Positions 25,164 through 32,440 of a stretch of 64,000 nucleotides of DNA are shown here, piece by piece. Numbering within the stretch: the first letter of the stretch is position 1; each line of letters starts with the position of its first letter. Position numbers and translations under genes: made by a program. This stretch comes from Gemmatimonas sp. (lineage in GTDB: Bacteria; Gemmatimonadota; Gemmatimonadetes; Gemmatimonadales; Gemmatimonadaceae): assembly GCA_023910675.1 (NCBI GenBank), contig JAAVWC010000001.1:1-64000 (forward strand), given 5' to 3'. The notes beneath the pieces were generated by a model that saw only the letters and a program-made list of their open reading frames with translations, had not been told where the DNA came from and searched no databases.

Positions 25164-25718
25164 GTGATCGACCACGCAACCCCAGTGGCCCCGTCGGATA
25201 TCCGATTTGGCCCCGACCGCACGAACTTCCTGACGTCCCACCGTGCCCAGTCCGTCGCGGCACGTGAGTTTTCCCGCCTGACCGACGCCGTGGTTGCGCT
25301 CACCAAGCGCGCGGCGACCCTCGGTGCCTGCGAGCCGCCAACGACGCGGCTCTCCCCCGATCGCTGCATCGTGCAGCTCGGCCCCGTGGCGCTTACCGTC
25401 GCCCACATTCGCACCGGCAACGACGTGCCCCCCGGTGGTCAGCTCCTGTGCATCATCTGGAAGGGGATCATTGCCGCCCGTGGTGACCATGTGCCCGAGC
25501 GCTCCGGCGCCCGGCGCGTACCGCCGCCGCCCGTGTCGGTCTGGGAAGAGTCCATGGTCGTCTCCGCTGCCAGCGAAACGACGTGGCATTGGCACCCCAA
25601 CGGTATCGAGTCCACCGGCTATACTTCACCGGAACTCGCCGAACGGTGCGTGGAGCAGCTGCAGGCCGCGTTCGACACCGCTCAACGCGACGACCTGCCA
25701 ACGGCTCCGCTGTCCTGA
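25164..25718 (+). CDS. Hypothetical cytoplasmic protein
   Basis: 184 residues starting at GTG 25164 with a good ribosome site (CGGAGG) about 5 bases upstream; the ATG at 25162 is followed directly by TGA in its own frame and is ruled out. There is no signal peptide or membrane segment. Regions of note are [29 protein letters not shown] and [21 protein letters not shown], which look like a small beta-rich ligand or nucleotide-handling fold, but I recognise no family. It lies between the cold-shock gene and infA, 19 bp upstream of the latter, so a translation-linked or stress role is possible. Confidence 0.62.
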   Translation: MIDHATPVAPSDIRFGPDRTNFLTSHRAQSVAAREFSRLTDAVVALTKRAATLGACEPPTTRLSPDRCIVQLGPVALTVAHIRTGNDVPPGGQLLCIIWKGIIAARGDHVPERSGARRVPPPPVSVWEESMVVSAASETTWHWHPNGIESTGYTSPELAERCVEQLQAAFDTAQRDDLPTAPLS

Positions 25719-25737
25719 CCCGCCCAAAGGAGGGCGC

Positions 25738-25953
25738 ATGAAGCAAGATATGATCGAATTCGAAGGAACCGTCACCGACGTCCTTCCGAGCACCATGTTC
25801 CGCGTAAATCTCGAAAATGGCCACGAAATCCTGGCCACCGTCGCCGGAAAAATGCGCAAGTTCCGCATTCGTATTCTGGCTGGTGACAAAGTCACCGTCG
25901 AAGTCTCTCCGTACGATCTCAATCGTGGTCGCATCACGTTCCGACATAAGTAG
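25738..25953 (+). CDS. infA: Translation initiation factor IF-1
   Basis: 71 residues, full-length S1/OB-fold IF-1. It has the conserved [35 protein letters not shown] in separate recognisable blocks, then [25 protein letters not shown] and RHK at the end. IF-1 binds the A site of the 30S subunit during initiation. A strong ribosome site AAAGGAGG precedes the ATG. It is not in a ribosomal-protein operon here but next to a cold-shock gene; a second infA elsewhere is possible. Confidence 0.96.
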   Translation: MKQDMIEFEGTVTDVLPSTMFRVNLENGHEILATVAGKMRKFRIRILAGDKVTVEVSPYDLNRGRITFRHK

Positions 25954-25987
25954 TCGCGCGTAAACATTTGTCGGGTTGCATTGACGA

Positions 25988-26026
25988 AGGAGCGTAGGGC
26001 GCGTGTAATTCCGCCCATGCGCTCCT
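25988..26026 (+). terminator. Rho-independent terminator after infA
   Basis: AGGAGCG (25988-25994) pairs with CGCTCCT (26020-26026), with an inner GGGCG/CGCCC stem, followed by CTTTCATTTT. It lies 35 bp after the infA stop and faces the convergent Nudix gene. Confidence 0.78.
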
Positions 26027-26081
26027 CTTTCATTTTCGGCCGGCCGTTGCCGGCGCGATTGCGCGGGCGAGGTGACCAGCT

Positions 26082-26513
26082 TCAGGGCGGTGACGGCACG
26101 TTGCGTAACGCTGGCATCTGCTCGAGCAGGTGCTGAATGGGCAGGAAGAGTGGCAATGGCAACGCATCCCATGTGCACCAGCGCCACTCGTCGCACTTGT
26201 CCGGTTCGCATCGCTGTGGTTCACCGGCGTCGCTGCGGGCCAGCACGAAGAGGGTGACGTAGTGCTTCCCTTCGGCCTCGAAGACGTCGTTCGTGTACGG
26301 CCCCTGCCCCTCGACCGCCACCACGAGCCCGGTCTCCTCGAGCACCTCACGGCGCGCGCAGTCGAACACCGACTCGCCCCATTCGAGATGACCGCCGGGA
26401 AACTGCCACACGCCATCGCCGTGTGAGGTGCTGCGCCGCTTGCCCAGCAAGACGGTGTTGCCGCGTCGCACGATGACGGCGACGCCAACGCGGGGAGGCT
26501 GGGCGAGAGTCAC
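26082..26513 (-). CDS. Nudix hydrolase (MutT/NUDT15-like)
   Basis: 143 residues. The complete Nudix box is present: GGHLEWGESVFDCARREVLEETGL contains the G-x5-E-x7-RE-x2-EE-x-G signature, and the sheet strands VGVAVIVRRGNTVLLGKR and GKHYVTLFVLARSD flank it. These enzymes hydrolyse nucleoside diphosphates linked to another moiety, such as oxidised dNTPs. The ATG overlaps the end of the LuxR-type gene by 4 bp, so the pair is co-translated. Substrate is not predictable, although the VTLFVLAR and CDEWRWCTW segments resemble NUDT15/18-type proteins. Confidence 0.9.
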   Translation of the reverse strand: MTLAQPPRVGVAVIVRRGNTVLLGKRRSTSHGDGVWQFPGGHLEWGESVFDCARREVLEETGLVVAVEGQGPYTNDVFEAEGKHYVTLFVLARSDAGEPQRCEPDKCDEWRWCTWDALPLPLFLPIQHLLEQMPALRNVPSPP

Positions 26514-27058
26514 GACGGCAGCACCACATCCTGAAGGAAAAAGGCCGCGAGCTCCGAACGCCCCTGGAGATTGGCTTTGCGATACACATCCACCGCTTGC
26601 TGACGCACGGTGCGTTCGGAGCGGCCAAGCTGCGCCGCCACCTGCTTGTGTCCCAACCCCTTGAGTAGCAGGAGCGCGACCTCACGCTCGGCGCGGGTGA
26701 GCTGCCAGGCACCGAATTGCCGGTCGATGGCCGCGCCGAACCCGGCCAGCGCCTGCTCCGCGCTGGTGCGCCAGGCATCGCGCTCGGCTTGCCGTTCGGT
26801 GAGTTGCTGAGCGGTCACGGCAAGTGACGCGCGCGCCTGGTCCAGTGCCGCCGTGGAGCGTCGCCAGCGTGTAAAAATGAGGATGGCGAAGGTCAGACTG
26901 ACGAACACCATCCCCACTTCGAGCAGGATGTGCATTGACCACCACGATTGCGGACGGTCGAGGGCGATATCGAGAATGCCGCCGGTAACGACCAGCAACA
27001 GAAAGAACACCAGCAGCGGCGGCCATTTACCGGTCAGCGTGTCCGATTCATCGTTCAT
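26510..27058 (-). CDS. Membrane-anchored LuxR-type transcriptional regulator
   Basis: 182 residues. Two hydrophobic helices at about 11-31 (PPLLVFFLLLVVTGGILDIAL) and 44-63 (LLEVGMVFVSLTFAILIFTRW) anchor it; a coiled-coil stretch with heptads (LDQARASLAVTAQQLTERQAERDAW) follows; the C-terminus is a LuxR/FixJ HTH (WQLTRAEREVALLLLKGLGHKQVAAQLGRSERTVRQQ). No receiver or large sensor domain is present. It is the first gene of a two-gene operon with the Nudix hydrolase and is divergent from the DUF2231 membrane protein, a likely target. The start MNDESD is preferred over an upstream start that would run through the divergent promoter. Confidence 0.86.
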   Translation of the reverse strand: MNDESDTLTGKWPPLLVFFLLLVVTGGILDIALDRPQSWWSMHILLEVGMVFVSLTFAILIFTRWRRSTAALDQARASLAVTAQQLTERQAERDAWRTSAEQALAGFGAAIDRQFGAWQLTRAEREVALLLLKGLGHKQVAAQLGRSERTVRQQAVDVYRKANLQGRSELAAFFLQDVVLPS

Positions 27059-27219
27059 GGGGTGCACATTCTGGAGATGTGAAGAGGATATACGACAAAT
27101 GTCGGATACGTCGCGGGGTGTGGCGAGACACATGCCGTATAGGCGGCGAGTGCCTATCCTCCGAAGTTGACTGGCGAGGCACCTGCTGCGGTGCCCCTTC
27201 GTCCTCAACTGGAGTAACC
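27059..27219. promoter_or_regulatory. Divergent regulatory region with operator-like palindrome and leader hairpins
   Basis: The 161-bp space between the LuxR-type and DUF2231 genes has a palindrome CGACAAATGTCG (27093-27104) just upstream of a TATATCC -10-like sequence on the minus strand (27086-27092), positioned to allow autoregulation. Toward the plus-strand gene, GGCACC/GGTGCC (27178-27183 and 27190-27195) nests inside AGTTGA/TCAACT (27165-27170 and 27205-27210), which ends immediately before the ribosome site GGAG (27211-27214). Promoter calls are by eye. Confidence 0.45.
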
Positions 27220-27681
27220 ATGCTGAATAATCTGCCGCTGCACGCCCTCATCGTGCACATGCCCATCGCGCTCACCGTGCTGGTGCCGATATTCGTGGTC
27301 ATCGCGCTGTTGCTGGGGCGCCGCTACATGAAGCCGACCCACGCCTGGGCGCTTCCCGTGGGGATGCTGGCGCTGCTGATGGCGAGCGCCTTCGCCGCCG
27401 ACCAGACCGGCGAGGATCAGGAAGAAAAGGTGGAGCGCATTGTGCCCGAGTCCGCACTCGAGGCGCACGAAGAAGCCGCCGAACTGTTTCTGCTGGTGAC
27501 CGGTGGGGTCTTGGTACTCGCCGCCGGTGGCCTGATGAGCAACCGGTTGGGGTCCACCCTGCGCGTGGTGGGGGCCGTGGGATCGCTGGCCGTACTCGCT
27601 GCGGGCTGGAACGTGGGGCACAGCGGGGGCGCACTCGTATACCAACACAACGCGGGCGCGGCGTACTCGCCGCAGAAGTGA
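27220..27681 (+). CDS. DUF2231-type integral membrane protein
   Basis: 153 residues with four hydrophobic segments: ALIVHMPIALTVLVPIFVVIALLLG, WALPVGMLALLMASAFAAD, LFLLVTGGVLVLAAGGL and VVGAVGSLAVLAAGWNVGHSGGALVY. The opening LPLHALIVHMPIAL with its conserved His-Pro and the last-helix GHSGGALVY are typical of DUF2231/cytochrome-domain-like membrane proteins, where the histidines may bind haem. Between helices 2 and 3 lies an acidic loop (DQTGEDQEEKVE). It is transcribed alone from the divergent region and ends inside a long palindrome. Confidence 0.85.
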   Translation: MLNNLPLHALIVHMPIALTVLVPIFVVIALLLGRRYMKPTHAWALPVGMLALLMASAFAADQTGEDQEEKVERIVPESALEAHEEAAELFLLVTGGVLVLAAGGLMSNRLGSTLRVVGAVGSLAVLAAGWNVGHSGGALVYQHNAGAAYSPQK

Positions 27682-27887
27682 GATCTGAGTTCTGAGAATC
27701 GCGAGATCAGAATTCAGAGCCGAGTCCCGGATAGGCGCGAGAGTTCAGTAACGCAGCCGTGAGAGGCGAGGACCAGCGGCCGCTGGTCCTGTCTTCTCAC
27801 GGCTGCGTTACTGGATTCTCACACCGATCCGGGCTGGCCGCTCGACTCTCAACCTCTCGCTGCTGACGCTGAGGACTCAGATCTGAG
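27682..27887. repeat. Long intergenic palindrome between convergent genes
   Basis: The core has 34-bp arms without a loop: CAGTAACGCAGCCGTGAGAG begins the left arm at 27746, and the right arm ends TTACTG at 27813, with three mismatches. Outside the core the pairing continues with gaps to the ends, where AGATCTGAG near 27683 is matched by CTCAGATCT near 27876. Both flanking stop codons lie in or at the edge of this structure. It is likely a bidirectional terminator or a mobile palindromic element; its sequence is unrelated to families A and B here. Confidence 0.78.
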
Positions 27888-28728
27888 TGGGCGGCAAAGC
27901 CCCTATGCGCTGGCCAAGTTTCACCGTCGCTCCCAAGGTAAGCGGTTCGATCGTGCCGCACTCGCGCGAGCACACCAGTACCACCGTGGAGCCGAACTCG
28001 AAGTGCCCCAACTCATCGCCGGCAGACATTGCGATGGGGGTGTCGTACCGCCGCGGCTGCACCTCGCGACGGCGCGCGTTGGTGTGCAGGTCGTCAAAGA
28101 CGAGGCGCGTCATTCCCACCATGGTCGCGCCCACGGGCACGACGGCCATGCACCCGCCGCGCGCGCCGTCGAGCATGACGACAATGCGCTCGTTGACCGC
28201 AAAGAGGTCGGCGACGTGCGTGACCGCGGCGACGTTCACGGGCCACAGTTCCCCCGGGATGTACGTGGCTTCGGTGATGCGGCCGTCCACCGGCACGTGA
28301 ATGCGGTGATAATCCTTGGGGGAGAGATAGAGCGTCGTGTACGTCCCTCCCTCGAAGGTGTGCGCAAGTTCGGCGTTGCCCAACAAGGCCGCGAGCGAGT
28401 AGTGGCGCCCCTTGGCCTGCACGAGCGTGTCCTGCTGCACGATGCCGTAGGCGCCCACGGCGGCATCGACGGGACTCACGATAGCGTTGGGGGCCAACGG
28501 ACGGAGCCCGGGCTTGAGCGCGCGCGTGAAGAACGCATTGACGCTCGGGTATGCCTCGAGCGGCAGTGCGGCTTCTTCGGGCTTCGCGCCGAAAATGCGG
28601 CTGTAGCCACGATACACCGCACCACGCCAACGCACGGGCACGGTACGGTTGGCGAGCCAACCGGCGATGCGGCTCATGCCGTGCTTGGGGAGCACCGACA
28701 ACAGCAGAATGAGCAGACGGCCGCTCAT
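27877..28728 (-). CDS. psd: Phosphatidylserine decarboxylase proenzyme
   Basis: 283 residues, the usual size. It has the hydrophobic N-terminus [43 protein letters not shown], the catalytic-site [13 protein letters not shown], and the self-cleavage motif FGST with Ser247, which becomes the pyruvoyl group on the alpha chain. The enzyme makes phosphatidylethanolamine from phosphatidylserine at the inner membrane. The ATG overlaps the stop of the VF530-type gene by 4 bp. No pssA lies beside it, although that pairing is common. Two alternative upstream starts only add an unconserved Ala/Gly-rich leader. Confidence 0.95.
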   Translation of the reverse strand: MSGRLLILLLSVLPKHGMSRIAGWLANRTVPVRWRGAVYRGYSRIFGAKPEEAALPLEAYPSVNAFFTRALKPGLRPLAPNAIVSPVDAAVGAYGIVQQDTLVQAKGRHYSLAALLGNAELAHTFEGGTYTTLYLSPKDYHRIHVPVDGRITEATYIPGELWPVNVAAVTHVADLFAVNERIVVMLDGARGGCMAVVPVGATMVGMTRLVFDDLHTNARRREVQPRRYDTPIAMSAGDELGHFEFGSTVVLVCSRECGTIEPLTLGATVKLGQRIGALPPTQI

Positions 28729-29030
28729 GCGTCGGCGATGGGCGATTGGACCGGCGACGGTACCGACGGCTGCGCGGCCTGCTGTTTTCGGGGGTGCGCC
28801 ACCGAATGCCGGTACAACGACTCGACCTTCGCGCGCGCCCACGGCGTCTTGCGCAGGAACTTGAGCGACGAATTCACCGTCGGATCGTGCGTGAAGCAGC
28901 GAATCGTGATGCGGTCACCCAAGCCGTCCCAGCCATACCGCTCGGCGAGATGCTCGACCATGTCCTTGAGCGTCACGCCGTGCAGCGGATCCGTCGACTT
29001 GGGCTTGGGCGAAGGGGCCTGATCGGTCAT
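28725..29030 (-). CDS. VF530-family (DUF2132) small protein
   Basis: 101 residues. The core [21 protein letters not shown], then [37 protein letters not shown], is the conserved VF530 domain, a small helical fold related to DNA-binding modules. Members are of unknown cellular function. The C-terminus adds a Pro/Gln/Ser-rich tail of about 25 residues. GTG at 29034-29036 would add two residues. It is translationally coupled to psd downstream. Confidence 0.86.
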   Translation of the reverse strand: MTDQAPSPKPKSTDPLHGVTLKDMVEHLAERYGWDGLGDRITIRCFTHDPTVNSSLKFLRKTPWARAKVESLYRHSVAHPRKQQAAQPSVPSPVQSPIADA

Positions 29031-29150
29031 GGCCACAATCTAGTCGGGCCACCTGCGGGTGCAGAGCGCGCGGCAAAATCGCTATCTTTCAATGGTCCCG
29101 GCAGGGCGAAGGGCGCTGCCGGTGCACAGGCATCCCGGACCGGAGTACCT

Positions 29151-29423
29151 ATGTCGATGGCGTTTCTGCGGGATGATGCGGAAGGGGAAAAGCCCCGCCG
29201 TGATTACGGCTTGCCGGACAAGAGCGATCCCGATTTCGACCGCGTCGCGGCGCGCGCCCTGCTCGAGGCGGCTCGCGTTGGAGAGACCGAACTCGCCGAG
29301 CGTGCGACCGGGTATTACTGGGGCGAGCCCGGGCTGCGACCGTATGTGGAAGTCATGCTGGCCGAAGCGGAGAAAGCTGGCGACGACCGCCTCGAACAAG
29401 TGGCGCGCCGGTTCCTGCGGTAA
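29151..29423 (+). CDS. Small hypothetical protein
   Basis: 90 residues, ATG with ribosome site CCGGAG 7 bases upstream. It has an acidic N-terminal part with DKSDPDFDRVAARALLEAARVGETELAERATGYYWGEP and then VEVMLAEAEKAGDDRLEQVARRFLR; it is helical, probably cytoplasmic, with no signal or membrane segment. I recognise no family. A TATCTT -10-like box lies near 29082. It is monocistronic, ending at a strong hairpin. Confidence 0.62.
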   Translation: MSMAFLRDDAEGEKPRRDYGLPDKSDPDFDRVAARALLEAARVGETELAERATGYYWGEPGLRPYVEVMLAEAEKAGDDRLEQVARRFLR

Positions 29424-29426
29424 CGA

Positions 29427-29458
29427 CAGCGCCCGCGGACAACGGTCCGCGGGCGCTG
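29427..29458. terminator. Bidirectional terminator hairpin
   Basis: CAGCGCCCGCGGAC (29427-29440) pairs perfectly with GTCCGCGGGCGCTG (29445-29458) around a 4-base loop. It lies between two convergent genes, 3 bp after the first stop and 17 bp before the second. No long U tract is visible on either strand. Confidence 0.72.
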
Positions 29459-29475
29459 GTTGCAGCAGGCAGTGC

Positions 29476-30084
29476 TTACGCGTGGATGTACTTCTCGAAC
29501 ACCGTGCTGAAGTCGCGGCGCGTGTGACGCTCGAGTACCGCGTCGTTCAGTTCCTCGATCAGCGAGCGGTACTGCGCGGCCACGGTGGTCACATCGGCCC
29601 CGTTGTTGATCTTGAACATCGAACCCAGCACGGACGCCGCGGAGAGGGCGTGCGAGCGGCCAATTTCATCCTTGCGCTGCAGTTTGCCAATGGTATGCAG
29701 CGCCTTGTAGATGTCCTTGAGCTGTTCGAGGAAATCCTTGCGCACATCGATGCTGAACAGTTTCTCGCCGATCGTGAACTTGAGTTCGATGTCGAGGTCG
29801 ATCGTGCCGGCCGTTTCGATCGTGACACCATTGATGGCGTAGTGCGCGTAGTCGTAGCGCTTGATCGTGCGCTTCGCGGAAATGGCGGACTCACCGTCGA
29901 CATGAATAAGCGCGAGGTTCGTGAAGCAGTACTCGTCCTTCTTGGACTTGATCAGGAAGTAGATCTTCTCGTGATCTTCGTGAAAGAGGTAGTCGTCGGC
30001 GTCGACTTTGTCGTAGTCCTTGGGGGAGACGATGATGCCGATGTCGCTGAGCCCGAGCGCTTCAGCAGCGAACTTCTTGAACAT
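29476..30084 (-). CDS. PH-like domain protein (bacterial PH / YvbH-like)
   Basis: 202 residues. Residues about 1-125 fit a bacterial pleckstrin-homology domain: GIIVSPKDYDKVDADDYLFHEDHEKIYFLIKSKKDEYCFTNLALIHVDG in separate strands, then IKRYDYAHYAING and FTIGEKLFSIDVRKDFLEQLKDIYKAL. A C-terminal helical region (LQRKDEIGRSHALSAASVLG, then TVAAQYRSLIEELNDAVLERHTRRDF) resembles the YvbH oligomerisation domain. It is unusually Lys/Ile/Asp-rich for this GC-rich genome, suggesting strong selection or transfer. It is probably a cytoplasmic, stress-related protein. The ATG follows the repeat-rich spacer. Confidence 0.8.
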   Translation of the reverse strand: MFKKFAAEALGLSDIGIIVSPKDYDKVDADDYLFHEDHEKIYFLIKSKKDEYCFTNLALIHVDGESAISAKRTIKRYDYAHYAINGVTIETAGTIDLDIELKFTIGEKLFSIDVRKDFLEQLKDIYKALHTIGKLQRKDEIGRSHALSAASVLGSMFKINNGADVTTVAAQYRSLIEELNDAVLERHTRRDFSTVFEKYIHA

Positions 30085-30184
30085 GGAGTGGCCTCGCGAA
30101 GGGGGTTCTGAGGAGCCGGCTTTGCGAGGGGCCGGCGGGTACGCCTTGAATATGTGGTGGTGTGGCCCGCGGGAGCATCGGCTG

Positions 30185-30244
30185 TTCCCACGTTCCCCCG
30201 TTCCCACGTTCCCACGTTCCCCCGTTCCCCCGTTCCCCCGTTCC
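30185..30244. repeat. Octamer tandem repeat (TTCCCMCG)n
   Basis: About seven to eight copies of an 8-bp unit TTCCCACG or TTCCCCCG run directly into the palindromic element that starts at 30239. After the palindrome, a decamer GCAGAGGCAC-type unit is repeated about three times (30336-30367). The 360-bp spacer between the PH-domain gene and fabH is thus almost entirely repeats and has no gene. Confidence 0.85.
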
Positions 30245-30335
30245 TGCCGTCTGGGCTCCTGCCGTCTGCCGTCTCGGCGTGACCCCAGCGCATCGCGCCG
30301 AGACGGCAGACCGCAGCCACACAGACCGCAGGAAC
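30239..30335. repeat. Single-copy palindromic element, family A
   Basis: About 97 bp. The outer arms GTTCCTGCCGTCTG and CAGACCGCAGGAAC pair with one mismatch; inside, GCCGTCTGCCGTCTCGGCG pairs with its near complement across the loop TGACCCCAGCGCAT. It shares the GGGCTCCTGCCGTC variant with the units of the 6942-8001 array, so it is closer to the array than the copies at 34 and 18456 are. Confidence 0.85.
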
Positions 30336-30446
30336 GCAGAGGCACGCAGAGGCACGCAGAGGAACGCCGTGGCCCCCGCTTGTCCCCGTTCCATCACGCC
30401 GGTAGCGTTCGGCGTTGCACAACCCTCCTACCTCCCAATCGCGGCC

Positions 30447-31589
30447 ATGACTCCTGCCCGCTACGCGGCCATCACCGGCTGGGGCGAAGGGCTCCCGCCC
30501 GCCGTCCTCACGAACGACGACCTCTCCACGTTCCTCGAGACCTCCGACGAGTGGATCACGCAGCGCACCGGCATGAAGGAGCGTCGCATTTCCCACGTCT
30601 CGGCAATCGAGATGGCGACGCTCGCCAGCAAGCGGGCCCTCGCCTGCGCGGCACTCGACGCGAGCGCGCTCGAGCTGATCGTTTACGGCAGCTGCTCCCC
30701 CGACGAACAGGTCCCCAACTGCGCTTCCGGCGTGCAGGTCGCGCTCGGCGCCACGCGCGCCGCGGCGATGGACGTCAACACGGCCTGCACCAGCTTTCTG
30801 TACGGGCTTTCCAGCGCCACCGCGATGATCCAGAGCGGCATGGTGCAGAACGCGCTGGTGATTGGCGTGGAATACATCAGCCCCTTCATGGACTGGACCA
30901 ACCGCAACGTCGCCGTGCTCTTCGGTGACGGCGCGGCGGCGGTGGTACTGCAGGCGAGCGATACGCCGAGTGGCGTGATCGGCACCGTGTTGGGGTGCGA
31001 CGCCGAAGCACGGCAGACGTTGCGCGTACGCGGCATGGGCTGCTCATACGTGAAGGGCGATCTCCACTACGGCGACACGCTGTGGGACTTCGACGGACAG
31101 GCCATCTTCAAGCGCGCGGTGCACGGCATGAGCGACGCGTGCGGCCGCGTCATGTCGGCGGCTGGCGTCTCGGCCGACGACATCGACCTCGTGGTGCCGC
31201 ATCAGGCCAACCTGCGCATCATCGAGGCGGTGGCCAAGTATGCCAACGTCCCCATGGAGCGCGTGATGCTCACCGTGCAGCGCTACGGCAACATGAGCGC
31301 GGCCACGGTCCCCGTCTCGCTGGTAGACGCGCTCACGGAAGGGCGCGTCAAGCCCGGCAGTCTCGTACTCATGCCCGGCTTCGGTGGCGGACTCACGTAC
31401 GGCGCGCTGCTGGTGCGATGGGGACATCGCGTAACGCCGCTCGGCGAAAGTGATGCGCAGCATCCGCCGGTGGAGCAGACGGCGCTCGAGATGGTGAACG
31501 GCATTCGCGCACGGCAGGATCCGCATGGACGGTCGAAGCAGGCGCTGACGGAGACGAAGTTCGTGGAGGAGGGGGTGGGAGCGGCGTAG
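30447..31589 (+). CDS. 3-oxoacyl-ACP synthase III (FabH-like)
   Basis: 380 residues, thiolase-fold KAS III. The nucleophile Cys is in DVNTACTSFLYGL, the His in VPHQANLRI and the Asn in RYGNMSAATVPVSL, so the Cys-His-Asn triad is complete; SDEWITQRTGM and LFGDGAAAVVL are typical FabH segments. It condenses an acyl-CoA with malonyl-ACP to start fatty-acid chains. It is about 50 residues longer than E. coli FabH owing to a C-terminal tail after GALLVRW. It stands alone, without other fab genes, which leaves room for a specialised starter-unit role. Confidence 0.9.
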   Translation: MTPARYAAITGWGEGLPPAVLTNDDLSTFLETSDEWITQRTGMKERRISHVSAIEMATLASKRALACAALDASALELIVYGSCSPDEQVPNCASGVQVALGATRAAAMDVNTACTSFLYGLSSATAMIQSGMVQNALVIGVEYISPFMDWTNRNVAVLFGDGAAAVVLQASDTPSGVIGTVLGCDAEARQTLRVRGMGCSYVKGDLHYGDTLWDFDGQAIFKRAVHGMSDACGRVMSAAGVSADDIDLVVPHQANLRIIEAVAKYANVPMERVMLTVQRYGNMSAATVPVSLVDALTEGRVKPGSLVLMPGFGGGLTYGALLVRWGHRVTPLGESDAQHPPVEQTALEMVNGIRARQDPHGRSKQALTETKFVEEGVGAA

Positions 31590-31619
31590 TCCTGCGGCGG
31601 ACTGCGGCGGACTGCGGTT

Positions 31620-31827
31620 GAACTACGGGTGGTCCGGCGGCCAATTGGCCGACGAATCGATCCCTCAGGGAAAAGAAAGCAAGAGCACAGGAAACAGCAC
31701 GGTACCGTCCACTGGACACCTGCAGTTTGTGTCCAGTGGACGGTACCGTGCTCTCCCCTGTGCTCTTGCTTTCTTTTCCCTGAGGGCTCGATTCGTAGCG
31801 CGTAAACCGCCGGACCACCCGTAGTTC
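31620..31827. repeat. 208-bp near-palindromic element, family B
   Basis: Outer arms GAACTACGGGTGGTCCGGCGG and the complementary GGACCACCCGTAGTTC, then GACGAATCGA/TCGATTCG, CCCTCAGGGAAAAGAAAGC/GCTTTCTTTTCCCTGAGGG and GTGTCCAGTGGACGGTACCGTGC-type inner arms pair around a loop near CTGCAG at 31721. Nearly the whole element is self-complementary. A homologous copy lies at 59706-59924. It fills the space between fabH and a small membrane-protein gene on the same strand. Confidence 0.9.
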
Positions 31828-31856
31828 CACCGCCTTGCACGCGCTTAACTTGCCCC

Positions 31857-32282
31857 ATGTCCAACTGGTTCAACCCCGACGACCGCGTCGTACTTCGCAA
31901 GATCCCGCTCGCAACCGTGGTAGCGGCAGCAGGCAGCACGGTGTGCAACCTCGGCGTGTACTACGGCGCGCTACGCTATGGCCGCATGACGATCGGGCCC
32001 GTCGAAACGGTCGTGGCGAGCGTGATTGGTGCGGTACTCGCAGGACTCGTGTACTGGCTGCTGGCGCGATACACCGAACATGCAGTGCGCTGGTTCACCG
32101 TGATCGCGACGATCGTGATTGGCGTGTACGGTGTGGGCCCGGTGGCGGCGGCCTACGAGCCGTACATGGAGGGCGCCGAGCTGTTCACCGTAACGACCGT
32201 GCTCGCGACAGAGCTCATGCACATCGTCAGCGGCGTCTGGGTGCTGTGGGCCATGCTGCGGTTGGCGCGCGAGGTGCGGTAG
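31857..32282 (+). CDS. Four-helix integral membrane protein (DUF6069-like)
   Basis: 141 residues with four hydrophobic helices: ATVVAAAGSTVCNLGVYYGAL, VVASVIGAVLAGLVYWLLARY, FTVIATIVIGVYGVGPVAAAY and LATELMHIVSGVWVLWAML. The order, length and final Met-His-Ile-Val resemble small uncharacterised membrane proteins (DUF6069 type), but identification is tentative. It is probably monocistronic between a family B palindrome upstream and a strong hairpin downstream. Confidence 0.75.
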   Translation: MSNWFNPDDRVVLRKIPLATVVAAAGSTVCNLGVYYGALRYGRMTIGPVETVVASVIGAVLAGLVYWLLARYTEHAVRWFTVIATIVIGVYGVGPVAAAYEPYMEGAELFTVTTVLATELMHIVSGVWVLWAMLRLAREVR

Positions 32283-32332
32283 GGCGCACTGCGGCTGCTG
32301 TGGTGCGGGCGGCGAGTTGGTGCAACTGCCTG

Positions 32333-32415
32333 CCACGGAAAAAACAGATGGGGCGGATGGCCACGGAGTCTATTGAGTTATCCGTGCCATCCGCCCCATC
32401 TGTTTTTATCCGTGG
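32333..32415. terminator. Bidirectional terminator with 35-bp arms
   Basis: CCACGGAAAAAACAGATGGG beginning at 32333 is paired by CCCATCTGTTTTTATCCGTGG ending at 32415; the inner part CGGATGGCCACGGA/TCCGTGCCATCCG continues the stem. An A tract on one side and a T tract on the other give U runs in both directions. It sits between convergent genes (stops at 32282 and 32441). Confidence 0.85.
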
Positions 32416-32440
32416 CCCACTGCTGTTGCTGTTACCGCGT

